Of a DNA stretch of 54,368 nucleotides, positions 29,581 to 37,347 are shown in pieces (positions within the stretch are counted from its first letter, which is position 1; every line of letters begins with the position of its first letter). The notes under the pieces are model-generated. The model did not search any database. It was not told the origin of the DNA and saw only the letters and a program-made list of their open reading frames with translations. Both the position numbers and the translations under genes were made by a program. The DNA comes from Candidatus Omnitrophota bacterium (GTDB lineage Bacteria > Omnitrophota > Gorgyraeia > Gygaellales > Profunditerraquicolaceae): NCBI GenBank assembly GCA_011620275.1, contig WOZK01000036.1, forward strand, positions 1-54,368, given 5' to 3'.

Positions 29581-31506
29581 TCAATACTTCTTTAATCCTT
29601 TCAATTGTAACTCCGGCCGGCTCGCCGCCGGTCCCTCGGATGCTGGCCTGACCGCCTTCGCTCCGCCGGGTGGGGATTTCTCATCCCGGCTCTCCGAAAG
29701 TATTATCTCCTGCATCCTGCGGTTCATTATATCTTCCTTCATGCTGTCCGTAAGGACATCGGGCGAGACCCATTTCTCCGGCTCCATCCCGGATACAATA
29801 GCCTCTCCCGAGACTATGTGGGGGGTGAGGAAAATTACCAATTCTGTCTTCTTATACAGCGAAGCCTTGCCGCCGAAAAGTCCGCCGATCACCGGTATCT
29901 TAGACAATAAAGGTACTCCGGTTATGTCGCTTCTCTTATCGTCTTTCATCAATCCGGCGATCATGATCATCGAACCGTCCTTTACCTTGACAACGGTCTC
30001 TGCTTCCGAAGTCTCGACAATAGGCACGATACTTCCCAGACCGGTCTTAAGCGTCTCCCGGACCGAACTGACTTCCGGCTTTATCTTCAAGGTAACAAAA
30101 CCGTCCTGGTTTATGCTCGGAGAAACGTTAAGCTTCACCCCCACGTCTATAAACTGGATGCTTTCGGAAGTAACGGTGGTGGTGTCTCCCTGGCTCAAGG
30201 TCTGGGTCACGTAAGCCTCTCTCACCCCGACCATTACCTTTGCCTCCTGGTTATTGACAGCGGTAATGCGGGGTCTGGAGAGTATCTTGGTCTCGCCGTA
30301 AGTCTGCAGTAGCTGCAAGGTGGCGGTATAATCGTCGTCATTCAGCACGCCCATGCTCATCTTCAGGTTATCCGCGGTCAACAAAGGAGACGGGGTAAAA
30401 GAAGACGAGACGGGAAAAATCCCCGCGAACTTCAAGGAATCGCTGAACACCTCTTCCCAGTTGATACCGCGCTGGTATTCGTCCTTCAGGGTAATCTGAA
30501 CTATCTCCGCCTCGATGAATACCTGGCGGCTGGCTTCGTCGAATGCCTTAACCATGCGCCGGATCTTCTTCATTTTATCCGGGAGGTCAGAAACGACAAG
30601 CTTGCTGGACCTCTCATCCACGTATACCTCTCCGGCGCCTCCTGTTATCACGTTCGACAACTGCGCCTTTATGTCCGCGGCCTTTGCGTACTTGAGATCG
30701 AAGACCTCGGTTTGCAGCGGCTGGTCAAGGTCTTCGACGGTCTTTTCCATGAGATCCAATTTTTCGGGAATGTCTATCAAAAGCAGGGTGCCGGAAGTCT
30801 CGTCGGCGATGACCTTGCCTATATCCGACTTGACCAGACTCAACGCGTTGAAGACGTTGGAAGGTTTGGCGTATCTCAGCTTTATGCTTCTGAAACCGCG
30901 TTTTTCATTGAACCTTCTGCCGTAGAGCTTCTCATACTCGGCGGAGGTCATTATATTGACTATATGTCCTTTTTTGTCGCAGGCAAGGTCCTGGCTCATC
31001 AGAATGACGTCCAGGGCGTCGTCGAAGGTAAGTGAATTCATAAAGATATTCACCCTGCCGGAGACACTTTTGCTCGGCACGATGGTGAGGTTCATCTTCA
31101 TGGAGAGAATACGGAACAATTCTATGATATCTATGCCTTTCAGATCGAGGGATATTCTTTCCCCGGAGGTTTTGATCCCGTCCAGCTTGGCCGCGGCATC
31201 CGCCGTTCCGGCTTCCGACGGCACCTCCGCACTGCCGGACCGCGGCGCAGTGTTTGTTGAGACAGGCTCGGGTAAAGATTGTCCGCCGGGGACCGCAGGC
31301 GGATATCCGTCCTCCGGACGGATGTCCGCCGGGCCTATCGGCGCTCCTCCGGGCGAACCGGCCGGCGGAGGAGATTCGGGAACTCCCCCGGATTGATCGG
31401 CGGGAGGATCCGCGGGAAAAACCGGCAAGCAGACAGCCGTCAAAAGAAAAGAAAACACGGCTATCCTTAACCGTCTCGACAATCTACAACCTGGATTAAT
31501 CGGCAT
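29581..31506 (-). CDS. gspD: GspD/PilQ-family secretin
   Basis: This 641-residue protein is the outer-membrane channel of a type II secretion or type IV pilus system. A signal peptide (residues 1-32) is followed by a Pro/Gly-rich linker (33-95). An STN/N0-like domain is at about 110-170, two secretin N1-type domains at about 195-330, and the conserved secretin core at about 345-590. The core includes VPLLSKIPVIGGLFG and ELVIFLTPHIV, typical of the family. The last 50 residues are basic and may bind a pilotin or cell wall. It follows the GspC-like gene by 34 bases. The Pro-rich linker and lack of AMIN domains favour GspD over PilQ. Confidence 0.92.
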   Translation of the reverse strand: MPINPGCRLSRRLRIAVFSFLLTAVCLPVFPADPPADQSGGVPESPPPAGSPGGAPIGPADIRPEDGYPPAVPGGQSLPEPVSTNTAPRSGSAEVPSEAGTADAAAKLDGIKTSGERISLDLKGIDIIELFRILSMKMNLTIVPSKSVSGRVNIFMNSLTFDDALDVILMSQDLACDKKGHIVNIMTSAEYEKLYGRRFNEKRGFRSIKLRYAKPSNVFNALSLVKSDIGKVIADETSGTLLLIDIPEKLDLMEKTVEDLDQPLQTEVFDLKYAKAADIKAQLSNVITGGAGEVYVDERSSKLVVSDLPDKMKKIRRMVKAFDEASRQVFIEAEIVQITLKDEYQRGINWEEVFSDSLKFAGIFPVSSSFTPSPLLTADNLKMSMGVLNDDDYTATLQLLQTYGETKILSRPRITAVNNQEAKVMVGVREAYVTQTLSQGDTTTVTSESIQFIDVGVKLNVSPSINQDGFVTLKIKPEVSSVRETLKTGLGSIVPIVETSEAETVVKVKDGSMIMIAGLMKDDKRSDITGVPLLSKIPVIGGLFGGKASLYKKTELVIFLTPHIVSGEAIVSGMEPEKWVSPDVLTDSMKEDIMNRRMQEIILSESRDEKSPPGGAKAVRPASEGPAASRPELQLKGLKKY

Positions 31507-31540
31507 AATTAATTTTAGAAAAAACGGCGGCGGGATCCCT

Positions 31541-32158
31541 TCAACGCAGTTCCCATTCCCTGCCGTCCTTGCTTAATACCACCTTATCCGCGTATATCCT
31601 CTTGACCTTAAGGTCGTTAACGGAATCGCCGTCGTTGAGCAAATAGGTCTTGGCATTCTTGATATCTTCCACCATGGCCTGAGGTTTCTCGGACCACAGG
31701 ATGCCGACCAGTTTCAAAGTGCTGACTGCCTGGGCCGTTTCCGCGGAAAGCAGGTTCTCTGCCTTGGCAGGCTCTACGGAAAATATATTGTGCTTCCCCG
31801 CCGAACCAAGCAGATCCTTCAATGCCGGCGCTTTTTCCGCCGCGGCCGCAGTATAAACATTCGCCGTCCCGCGGGAAAGGACTTTCTTGAACCTTACCGA
31901 TGAATCGCGTGAAACGGATACGTAATCGTACAACAGGAACAAAGTAACCACCACCGCGGAGACAACGGACAACTGGATCGCCGTTTTCAAAGTGAAGCCT
32001 CCGGCGGGAAACTGCGAGAAACGGAAGGCCGCGCTATCCGCGTTTTTTTTGCCTCCGCCATCCACCAGGGGACGTCTGACGGCGCCGGACGCCTGATTAC
32101 CGGGGTTCTCTATTATCTTCAACAGCCTTTCTTCCGGGGTCAGATTCTTATTTTCCAT
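31541..32158 (-). CDS. gspC: GspC-like inner-membrane clamp protein
   Basis: This 205-residue protein fits GspC by position (between the ExeA-like ATPase and the secretin) and layout. There is a cytoplasmic N-terminus of about 55 residues, a single membrane helix at about 60-80, a linker, and a small homology-region-like beta domain at about 145-205. That domain has KLVGILWSEKPQAMVED and a KTYLLNDGDSV segment, which match the HR/PilP-type fold (LxGIxxxxxxxAxIxD ... yxxGDxl). GspC links the inner-membrane platform to the secretin. No PDZ domain follows, so it is a short form. PilP-like naming is also possible. Confidence 0.75.
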   Translation of the reverse strand: MENKNLTPEERLLKIIENPGNQASGAVRRPLVDGGGKKNADSAAFRFSQFPAGGFTLKTAIQLSVVSAVVVTLFLLYDYVSVSRDSSVRFKKVLSRGTANVYTAAAAEKAPALKDLLGSAGKHNIFSVEPAKAENLLSAETAQAVSTLKLVGILWSEKPQAMVEDIKNAKTYLLNDGDSVNDLKVKRIYADKVVLSKDGREWELR

Positions 32159-32164
32159 ATAATA

Positions 32165-33010
32165 TCATATATTTTCCGTGACCGCCGTAAGTTTTACATC
32201 ATTATTTATGATATCCCAGATGACCCTCGCGTCAACCGAAACCCGGTTGGACATAATCAGGGCCTTGAGCGCGTTGTGACAAAGCATTGATATCCTGCGC
32301 GGGTACCCTTTAGTATAACGGTGTATTTCGGCTATCGCTTCGTTTGTGAACAGACTGCCTCTTGAATTGAACCCGGCAACTTTCAAACGGTAATTGATCA
32401 TCTCTTTTGTCTCCCTCTCATCCAGCGGATTAAGCATGTATTTCAGGCTTATCCTGTCCCAGAGGTTGGGCATCTGGTTGAGTTTCGGCAGCACCTCCAG
32501 CTGAGACAACAGAACCAACTGCAGGAGCTTATATTCGTTGGTCTCGTAATTGAGCAGCACGCGCAGCACTTCCAGGGACGCCTGGTTAAGTTTCTGGCAT
32601 TCATCCACCACCAGAACTACCGTTTTATTTTCCTGCACCCCTTTCATAAACAGATAATCTTTCAATATCTCCTTATAATCCAGGGTCGTGGGAGAAGGTT
32701 TCGCCGCCTCTATCTTGAAAGTCCTCACCAGCGACTCCAGAAAGATATGCTCGTTGTCGTACGTCGGATCCAGTATAAGATGGAAGATAATGTCTTCCCT
32801 CTCCTTAAGCATTTGAAGCAATCTGCGGGAAAGCGTGGTCTTCCCTACTCCCACGTCCCCGAGTATAAGGCTCAAGCCGCGTTTAAGACGGATCTCCACC
32901 AGCAGACGCATCAGCGCCGCGCGGTGTTCCTGCGATTCATAGAAAAACTCCGGATCAGGGCTGGTCGAAAACGGTTCTTTCTCCAACCCGAGGAGCCGAT
33001 AATAACTCAT
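32165..33010 (-). CDS. ExeA/GspA-type AAA ATPase
   Basis: This 281-residue AAA protein matches the ExeA family from the start: YRLLGLEKEPFSTSPDPEFF is the usual opening. Walker A is GDVGVGKTT near residue 52, Walker B is VVLVVDEC near residue 130, and the sensor region SQLEVLPKLNQ follows. The end has an ExeA-like helical lid (YTKGYPRRISMLCHNAL). In Aeromonas, ExeA with ExeB helps place the secretin through the peptidoglycan. No peptidoglycan-binding domain or membrane helix is present here, so this is the short cytoplasmic form. It heads the gspC-gspD run and begins just after a MITE-like repeat. Confidence 0.9.
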   Translation of the reverse strand: MSYYRLLGLEKEPFSTSPDPEFFYESQEHRAALMRLLVEIRLKRGLSLILGDVGVGKTTLSRRLLQMLKEREDIIFHLILDPTYDNEHIFLESLVRTFKIEAAKPSPTTLDYKEILKDYLFMKGVQENKTVVLVVDECQKLNQASLEVLRVLLNYETNEYKLLQLVLLSQLEVLPKLNQMPNLWDRISLKYMLNPLDERETKEMINYRLKVAGFNSRGSLFTNEAIAEIHRYTKGYPRRISMLCHNALKALIMSNRVSVDARVIWDIINNDVKLTAVTENI

Positions 33011-33028
33011 ATTCCCCCTTCGGATAGT

Positions 33029-33154
33029 GCGCTGTTAAATAAGTTCTTTAAACAGCGTACGCAGTAATCGAGAGTCGAAAATCGAGATTTAATTCGATGA
33101 AAGTTCTCGATTGCGATCTAATTTCGATTCTCTATTATCAGAAACTTATGTAAT
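33029..33154. mobile_element. MITE-like repeat, copy 2
   Basis: It shares both ends with the element at 26301-26446: GCGCTGTTAAATAAGTTCTT on the left and GAAACTTATGTAA on the right, in inverted relation. The inside differs by small indels and lacks the REP-like insert of copy 1. It is non-coding. It sits 19 bases upstream of the ExeA-like start codon, so it may affect that operon's expression. From 33155 to 33282 I see only a decayed REP-like stretch (CAGTGAGCCTGTTGAACTGC). Confidence 0.6.
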
Positions 33155-33282
33155 GAAGCTCCCCGGGCTGATCCTTCGATAATGCATTGACAGTGAGCCT
33201 GTTGAACTGCTCAGGACAAGCGCTCGGAGTTTCTTTCTCGATTAACCCCGTATCGTAAGCTACCGAAAAAATCCCTTCGGCA

Positions 33283-33435
33283 TTTTCACACGAGTGAACA
33301 CTTGTCCAATTCCACACAAGGGCAAAGTGTTATTCCAATTAGCCAAGATATAACGCACGAGCGAATACTTTCACACGAGTGAACACTTGCCCAATTCCAC
33401 ACAAGGGCAAAGTGTTATTCCTATTGGCCAAGGTA
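33283..33435. repeat. Tandem pair of 68-bp repeats, 85-bp period
   Basis: Two nearly identical units lie at 33283-33350 and 33368-33435. Each holds the palindrome TCACACGAGTGA and an inverted pair AACACTTG ... CAAAGTGTT, so each can fold. A shortened third copy is at 51805-51840. There is no open frame. It occupies the gap between the ExeA-like gene and the MerR gene. Confidence 0.8.
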
Positions 33436-33437
33436 AA

Positions 33438-33453
33438 TCCGGCTTGAAAGCCG
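33438..33453 (-). terminator. Possible weak terminator after the MerR gene
   Basis: A 7-bp stem (CCGGCTT / AAGCCGG, two-base loop) lies 18 bases past the MerR-type stop. The bases after it on the minus strand are ATTTACC, a poor T-run, so termination would be weak or need Rho. Confidence 0.35.
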
Positions 33454-33471
33454 GAGATTTCTGCGGTTTGA

Positions 33472-33699
33472 TTAAATACCGACTATCTTTTTGCGGATCA
33501 GATGCAAAGGATAACCTTCCTTGCTCAAGGTATTTATCCTGCGCAAACGCGACCTGACCTCCTTCTCCTCATACATACGCTGGTTCCCGGACTTGGCAAG
33601 AACCTGCAGAAGCCCCATGGCCGTGTAATAATTCAGCGTATGATAAGGGATGTTGAATTTTCTGACCACTTCCTGCGCCGTTATCTCTTTCTTCATCAT
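33472..33699 (-). CDS. Short MerR-type DNA-binding protein
   Basis: This 75-residue protein is a bare MerR-type winged helix-turn-helix: ITAQEVVRKFNIPYHTLNYY, then MGLLQVLAKSGNQRMYEEKEV and a wing helix RRINTLSKEGYPLHLIRKKI. Usual MerR proteins have another 50-200 residues for dimerising and effector binding; here nothing follows. The start could be either of two adjacent Met codons. A strong promoter (33762-33789) and a 17-bp palindrome (33723-33739) lie directly upstream, so self-regulation is likely. HspR, a MerR relative, controls chaperone genes, and a GroES-like gene lies upstream, but that link is speculation. Confidence 0.8.
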   Translation of the reverse strand: MMKKEITAQEVVRKFNIPYHTLNYYTAMGLLQVLAKSGNQRMYEEKEVRSRLRRINTLSKEGYPLHLIRKKIVGI

Positions 33700-33722
33700 C
33701 TTCTCTGTGGCTTGTAGTTTGA

Positions 33723-33739
33723 GTAGTTACTATAACTAC
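33723..33739. promoter_or_regulatory. Candidate operator palindrome
   Basis: GTAGTTA and TAACTAC form a perfect palindrome with a CTA centre, about 20 bases downstream of the -10 box and 24 bases before the MerR-type start. This position would block transcription or translation when bound. The likely binder is the MerR-type protein it precedes. Confidence 0.55.
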
Positions 33740-33761
33740 CGCATTTCTCTTACTTGCGATA

Positions 33762-33789
33762 AATATAGCATACCCCGGGAAAAAGTCAA
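33762..33789 (-). promoter_or_regulatory. Sigma70-type promoter of the MerR gene
   Basis: The -35 box is TTGACT (33784-33789) and the -10 box is TATATT (33762-33767), with a 16-base spacer. The gene therefore has its own promoter, apart from the GroES-like gene that ends at 33866. Confidence 0.7.
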
Positions 33790-33865
33790 GATATATCGTC
33801 TCCGGCTTACCGGACATGACGCCGGACGCTTTATAGCGAGAATGGATATTGGGTTTTACTACGTA

Positions 33866-34222
33866 CTACTGTATGCTTCTTCGCAGAAGCACAAGGATGG
33901 ATGAATGCGGGACGACCACGTATTTCTTCCCGTCGTATTCCATTTCTATCGCCGAAGCGCGCAGGAAGACGCACTTGTCTCCTTCTTGTGCCTGGAGCGG
34001 GAAATACTTCTGGCCCAACTCCTGCGCCGCCCAAGGTTCCGCTTCCAGCGCCGAAGGATCGGGCACGGGATACCCGGGGCCGGTTTTTACCACAGTCCCG
34101 GCCTGTATCTTCTCTTTCTCCCTCACCCCCTGAGGCAGATAGAGGCCGCTTCCGGTCATCTCCTCCCCCTCATCCGGCAGTATCAACACCCTGTCGCCGA
34201 CCACTAAAAGTTCGTTCTTCAT
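33866..34222 (-). CDS. Orphan GroES-like co-chaperonin
   Basis: This 118-residue protein starts like Cpn10: VGDRVLILPDEGEEMTGSGLYLP, then EKIQAGTVVKTGPG, which is the beta-barrel of GroES with its mobile loop. It differs from GroES (about 95 residues) by an extra stretch at about 50-78 rich in Pro, Glu and Ala (DPSALEAEPWAAQELGQK). The end returns to pattern with an EYDGKKYVVVPHSSIL segment. No groEL is next to it. It overlaps the coiled-coil gene upstream by four bases. It may cap a distant GroEL or act on its own; the mobile loop differs from the usual IVL-type contact, so GroEL binding is uncertain. Confidence 0.82.
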   Translation of the reverse strand: MKNELLVVGDRVLILPDEGEEMTGSGLYLPQGVREKEKIQAGTVVKTGPGYPVPDPSALEAEPWAAQELGQKYFPLQAQEGDKCVFLRASAIEMEYDGKKYVVVPHSSILVLLRRSIQ

Positions 34223-34929
34223 TCCCGTCCCGCCTTCAATTTAACGAGTTCTCCGTTCTTCTCTTCCAGCAAAACGAGAACCCGGGTGTATTCTTCTTTG
34301 GATATCCATTCGCTCTCCGCAGCGCGCCTGCGCTGTTCCGACAACGCTTTTTCCTGTTCCGCGGATATCTTCTTCAAAACGGCTTCCCTGTTTTCCGTGT
34401 CCCTTAATTTTTCGCAAAGTTCCTTGTTCCGGAGTGAAAGATCCTGGATATGTTTCTCTTTCTCCCGGAGTTCGCGGCGCAGGGCCAGATTGGAAGAAAA
34501 CTCCTTTTCGGCGTCTTTCTGCGTCTGCGCAAAACGGGACTGTAGAAAATTATTTTCTTTGCGAAGTTTATCCAGTTCGTTCTTTTCTTTATCTCCCCAG
34601 CCCTTCAACCTCTGTATCTCTTTTTTGAATTCTTCTTCCTGCCTGCGCTTGACGTTCATCTCCTTTTCCATCTCGTCGTGCAGCAACTGGTAGTCGTCGT
34701 TCGCCTCTTCCAGTTCGGCTCGCAACCTCTTGAGCTCTTCTTCAAAGCCGTGCTTCAGGGAAAGCAACCCGTCCTTGACAGACGCGGAGTCGGGAACGCC
34801 GCGCGGTTTCTCTTTTTTCTTCCCGGCTCCCGCGGGTTTACGTTTGTGCGGCCACAGAAAAAGAAGCACTCCGGAGCTCAAAAGCATTACTATCAATATA
34901 ATTATAAGGCTATCCATAGTGTTTATCAT
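34219..34929 (-). CDS. Membrane-anchored long coiled-coil protein, unknown
   Basis: I do not recognise this 236-residue protein. The start could also be Met5 (34917); neither has a clear ribosome site. A membrane helix spans about residues 6-26 and is followed by a Lys-rich stretch. Residues 50-235 are almost wholly charged coiled coil. It is probably inner-membrane anchored with the coil in the cytoplasm, given the positive residues after the helix. It overlaps the GroES-like gene, so both are translated together. The start lies only four bases from a composite repeat. Confidence 0.65.
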   Translation of the reverse strand: MINTMDSLIIILIVMLLSSGVLLFLWPHKRKPAGAGKKKEKPRGVPDSASVKDGLLSLKHGFEEELKRLRAELEEANDDYQLLHDEMEKEMNVKRRQEEEFKKEIQRLKGWGDKEKNELDKLRKENNFLQSRFAQTQKDAEKEFSSNLALRRELREKEKHIQDLSLRNKELCEKLRDTENREAVLKKISAEQEKALSEQRRRAAESEWISKEEYTRVLVLLEEKNGELVKLKAGRE

Positions 34930-34932
34930 TGG

Positions 34933-35435
34933 ATTCCGGGGACACGATACTTAATATCGGCAACGGTTACGGCAACCAAGCCTGTTTCGGTTCTCGGTCA
35001 CGCTTACCAACAGCCCCCTACTAACAGTCTGCTGAAAAACCCTGATTTGTCATCCTGAGCACAGCGAAGAATCTCATCTCGCGATGAGATTCTTCGGCCT
35101 GCGGCCTCAGAATGACTACGTGTGGGACTTTTTTAGCAGACTGCTAATCTTTCCTCCCCAATGGGTACCTCCAATTTATCCTCCCCAATGGGTACCTCCA
35201 ATTTATCCTCCCGAATGGGTACCTCCAATTTATCCTCCCCTTGATGGGGAGGACGAAGGAGGGGTGATAATCTTCCCTATCCTCCAATGGGGAGGACGAA
35301 GGAGGGGTGATAATCTTCCCTATCCTCCAATGGGGAGGACGAAGGAGGGGTGATAATCTTCCCTGTCATCCGCTGGGAAGGATGCAGAAAGGGTGTCATC
35401 GTCCTTATTACTCCCCACAAGGAGGCGGGAAATAA
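34933..35435. repeat. Composite intergenic repeat, copy 2, with VNTR arrays
   Basis: This fills most of the 588-base gap. It opens with ATTCCGGGGACACGATACTT and CGGCAACGGTTACGG, as in copy 1 at 29224. It then has a 31-base extra piece, the MITE-like insert (35024-35146), three 26-bp units (AATGGGTACCTCCAATTTAT, 35158-35237), three 43-bp units starting at 35246, 35289 and 35332, and the shared GATGCAGAAAGGGTGTCATC tail. A further CGGCAACGGTTACGGCAACC piece lies at 35479-35498. No coding sequence is seen. Confidence 0.85.
35024..35146. mobile_element. MITE-like insert with 124-bp hairpin layout
   Basis: The ends CAGTCTGCTGAAAAA and TTTTTTAGCAGACTG are inverted repeats. The middle holds GAAGAATCTCATC-GCGATGAGATTCTTC, a long perfect hairpin, flanked by GTCATCCTGAGC and CTCAGAATGAC. 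The matching site at 29281-29296 reads straight through ACAGTCTGCTAATC without this segment, so it is an insertion, with CTGCT as a possible duplicated target. It is non-coding, of the REP/MITE type. Confidence 0.7.
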
Positions 35436-35517
35436 AGACTAAAACAAAGGCATCATAACCGATAAACGAGTTTTAATAACGGCAACGGTTACGGCAACCA
35501 AGACGATATCCTGCCGG

Positions 35518-35946
35518 TCAAGACTCCAGCTTGTCCTTTATGTCCCCGGGGATCGCCTGGGGACGCAGTTGTCCGTCTACACAGGCCATTATGGTCTTCC
35601 CCCGGCAAAGCAACACCCCGTCCTGATTGCGCACGCTTTGTTCGAATTCTATCCGCACGGCCTGTATCTTAGTTATTTCCGCCTCGATAAGCAGTTCGTC
35701 GCCGTAGAAACCGGGATACTTATAATCCACCTCCTGGCGGCAAACAACAAACATCGTCCCGGATTTCGCCATCGTCTTTACATTCAGTCCTTTGGAACGA
35801 AACAGCTCCGTTCGAGCCTCCTCGAAGAAAGCCAGGTAATTTGCGTAATAAACCACGCCGCCGGCGTCGGTATGATGATAATGTATTCCTTTTTTTATCT
35901 GCGCCAATTCTATCTCCTGCTCAACGCTAAGAACGGACCTATTCAC
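35518..35946 (-). CDS. Acyl-CoA thioesterase, YbgC/4HBT family
   Basis: This 142-residue hot-dog-fold protein should cleave acyl-CoA thioesters. The active-site segment [21 protein letters not shown] (about residues 26-46; catalytic Asp in HTDAGG) is typical of YbgC/4-hydroxybenzoyl-CoA thioesterases. Later landmarks are [19 protein letters not shown] and the closing [11 protein letters not shown]. Length is normal. It overlaps the YjbQ-like gene by eight bases. YbgC often sits with Tol-Pal genes, but none are here. The substrate chain length cannot be told. Confidence 0.88.
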   Translation of the reverse strand: MNRSVLSVEQEIELAQIKKGIHYHHTDAGGVVYYANYLAFFEEARTELFRSKGLNVKTMAKSGTMFVVCRQEVDYKYPGFYGDELLIEAEITKIQAVRIEFEQSVRNQDGVLLCRGKTIMACVDGQLRPQAIPGDIKDKLES

Positions 35947-36355
35947 CTATGATCTTAATGAGAACCTTTTTGGGGCGCCTGCCGTCGAACTCGCCGTAAA
36001 AAATCTGCTCCCAAGGCCCGAAATCCAGTTTGCCTGCGGTAACCGCCACGACCACTTCCCTCCCCATCACGGTGCGTTTCAAATGGGCGTCGGCGTTATC
36101 TTCCCCGGTCAGGTTGTGGCGGTATTTTTTTCTGTCGTAAGGGGCGAGCGACTCCAGCCAGTCCATAAAATCCGAATGCAGTCCTTTCTCATCGTCGTTT
36201 ATGAACACGCTGGATGTGATATGCATGGAATTGACCAGACAAAGCCCTTCCCTGATGCCGCTTTTCGCCAGGGCCTCGCTCACCGCCGGGGTGATATTCA
36301 ACATTTCTTTTTGTTTGGAAGTGGTTATTGTCAGGTAAGAGGTATGGTGTTTCAC
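35939..36355 (-). CDS. YjbQ family (UPF0047) protein
   Basis: This 138-residue protein matches the YjbQ family: an early [11 protein letters not shown] segment, [25 protein letters not shown] (residues 31-55), [13 protein letters not shown], and [19 protein letters not shown] near the end. The conserved His and Glu residues for a metal or phosphate site are there. Some YjbQ proteins show weak thiamine-phosphate synthase activity, but the main role is unknown. It overlaps the genes on both sides by a few bases, so the thioesterase, YjbQ and Minf_1886 genes form one transcript. Confidence 0.9.
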   Translation of the reverse strand: MKHHTSYLTITTSKQKEMLNITPAVSEALAKSGIREGLCLVNSMHITSSVFINDDEKGLHSDFMDWLESLAPYDRKKYRHNLTGEDNADAHLKRTVMGREVVVAVTAGKLDFGPWEQIFYGEFDGRRPKKVLIKIIGE

Positions 36356-36720
36356 CGCCGGGTCACCTTAAAGACGTCGAAAGCGGAGTCAAAATCGTAA
36401 ATGTTCTTGAAATCTTCCGGGGAATCATCGTTCTCCTTGCCTAACACACCTTCATCTATCATATTGAATACGATGTCGCCGAAAGCCTCGGTATTCCTTA
36501 CTCCCCAGTATTCCAGTACCGTTTTAAGCATGGGGCCGTATTGTTTCAGGCCGTAGTTCTTTATCCCGTCCAGCAACTCGCGGCCGCTTACATGGCCTTT
36601 CCTGCCCAGGCTAGTCTGGGTAAAACGCAGGGCCTCCATGACAAACTCATAGGCGTCGGCCTTGTATCTTCCGTCTCTGTCAGCTATTTTGTATATGCGT
36701 CGGCGCAAATCTCCCGGCAT
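36352..36720 (-). CDS. Minf_1886 family protein
   Basis: This 122-residue protein matches the Minf_1886 family common in Planctomycetes, Verrucomicrobia and relatives: [17 protein letters not shown] (residues 19-35), [21 protein letters not shown], then [21 protein letters not shown]. The role is unknown. It starts the small three-gene run ahead of yjbQ and the thioesterase, with a four-base overlap to yjbQ. The family's spread supports placing the organism in or near the PVC group. A 142-base gap separates it from the DUF167 gene. Confidence 0.85.
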   Translation of the reverse strand: MPGDLRRRIYKIADRDGRYKADAYEFVMEALRFTQTSLGRKGHVSGRELLDGIKNYGLKQYGPMLKTVLEYWGVRNTEAFGDIVFNMIDEGVLGKENDDSPEDFKNIYDFDSAFDVFKVTRR

Positions 36721-36862
36721 CTGTTAACCTTTCTGCAACGTAATACTATACTTCCAACCATAATTTTAGCATACTCCGCCGTTTACGCAACAATAAACAG
36801 AAATATTATACGGTGAATTATACACGCGCGGTGTCCTTTTTGACACTGTCAGCCGTTGAGTT

Positions 36863-37084
36863 TCATCCATCAACGGCCACTGTCTTAAGCCTTGAAGAAT
36901 GCCCCGCGGTTATCCTGATCAGGCTTTTAGGGACATCAAGATAATCGCTCAAGATTTCTATAAGTGCTTCATTAGCCTTGCCTTCCCTGGCCGCGGCCCT
37001 CACCCAGACGCACAAATTCCCGTCCCCCTGGTCCTCTATCTTCTCCACCCTGGCGTTCGGCTTGATCTTTATATGCAGTTTCAT
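36863..37084 (-). CDS. DUF167/YggU family protein
   Basis: This 73-residue protein is a short DUF167 (YggU) protein: IKPNARVEKIE at the start, VWVRAAAREGKANEALIEIL in the middle, and ITAGHSSRLKTVAV at the end. The KANxxL and GxxSRxK motifs of the family are present. It is a small alpha/beta fold of unknown role, sometimes found with yggT/yggS genes. It appears to stand alone. The upstream region (37085-37236) has no clear promoter. Confidence 0.85.
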   Translation of the reverse strand: MKLHIKIKPNARVEKIEDQGDGNLCVWVRAAAREGKANEALIEILSDYLDVPKSLIRITAGHSSRLKTVAVDG

Positions 37085-37236
37085 CTTTGAAATACGCTCA
37101 TCTTTCTAAGGCGCGGATAATACAAGCCGCGCTTTATCGGTTTTTCTAAACACCGCGCGCAGCGCAAATTCTTGAATTGAATCCGCAGTCGCCCTTTTCA
37201 TGAATGGAACGGATGTTTAAATTTTATCATAACAGA

Positions 37237-37319
37237 CGGTTTACCACAACCGGTTTACCACAAACCGGAACGTTCTCTTAACATTTTAAAATAGTAACAT
37301 CACACCGGAACGTTCTCCT
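37237..37319 (+). promoter_or_regulatory. Repeated operator-like motifs upstream of the GH94-like gene
   Basis: CGGTTTACCACAA occurs twice in tandem (37237-37249, 37251-37263). ACCGGAACGTTCTC then occurs twice (37264-37277, 37304-37317), 40 bases apart. The second pair brackets an AT-rich core (TTAACATTTTAAAATAGTAA) that could hold a -10 box. Two paired direct repeats ahead of a lone carbohydrate gene suggest regulator binding sites. No matching regulator gene is nearby. Confidence 0.5.
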
Positions 37320-37347
37320 TGAAATCGGCCGCCGGATATGGTAATTT

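Noticed and set aside
29384-30214. Long plus-strand frames opposite gspD and many other genes
   Set aside because: They are antisense shadows of well-recognised genes, with no ribosome site or family match.
33283-33435. CRISPR array
   Set aside because: Only two long units with a short gap, no cas gene, and a third copy far away.
35158-35374. CRISPR-like array in the composite repeat
   Set aside because: The units are head-to-tail tandem repeats without spacers.
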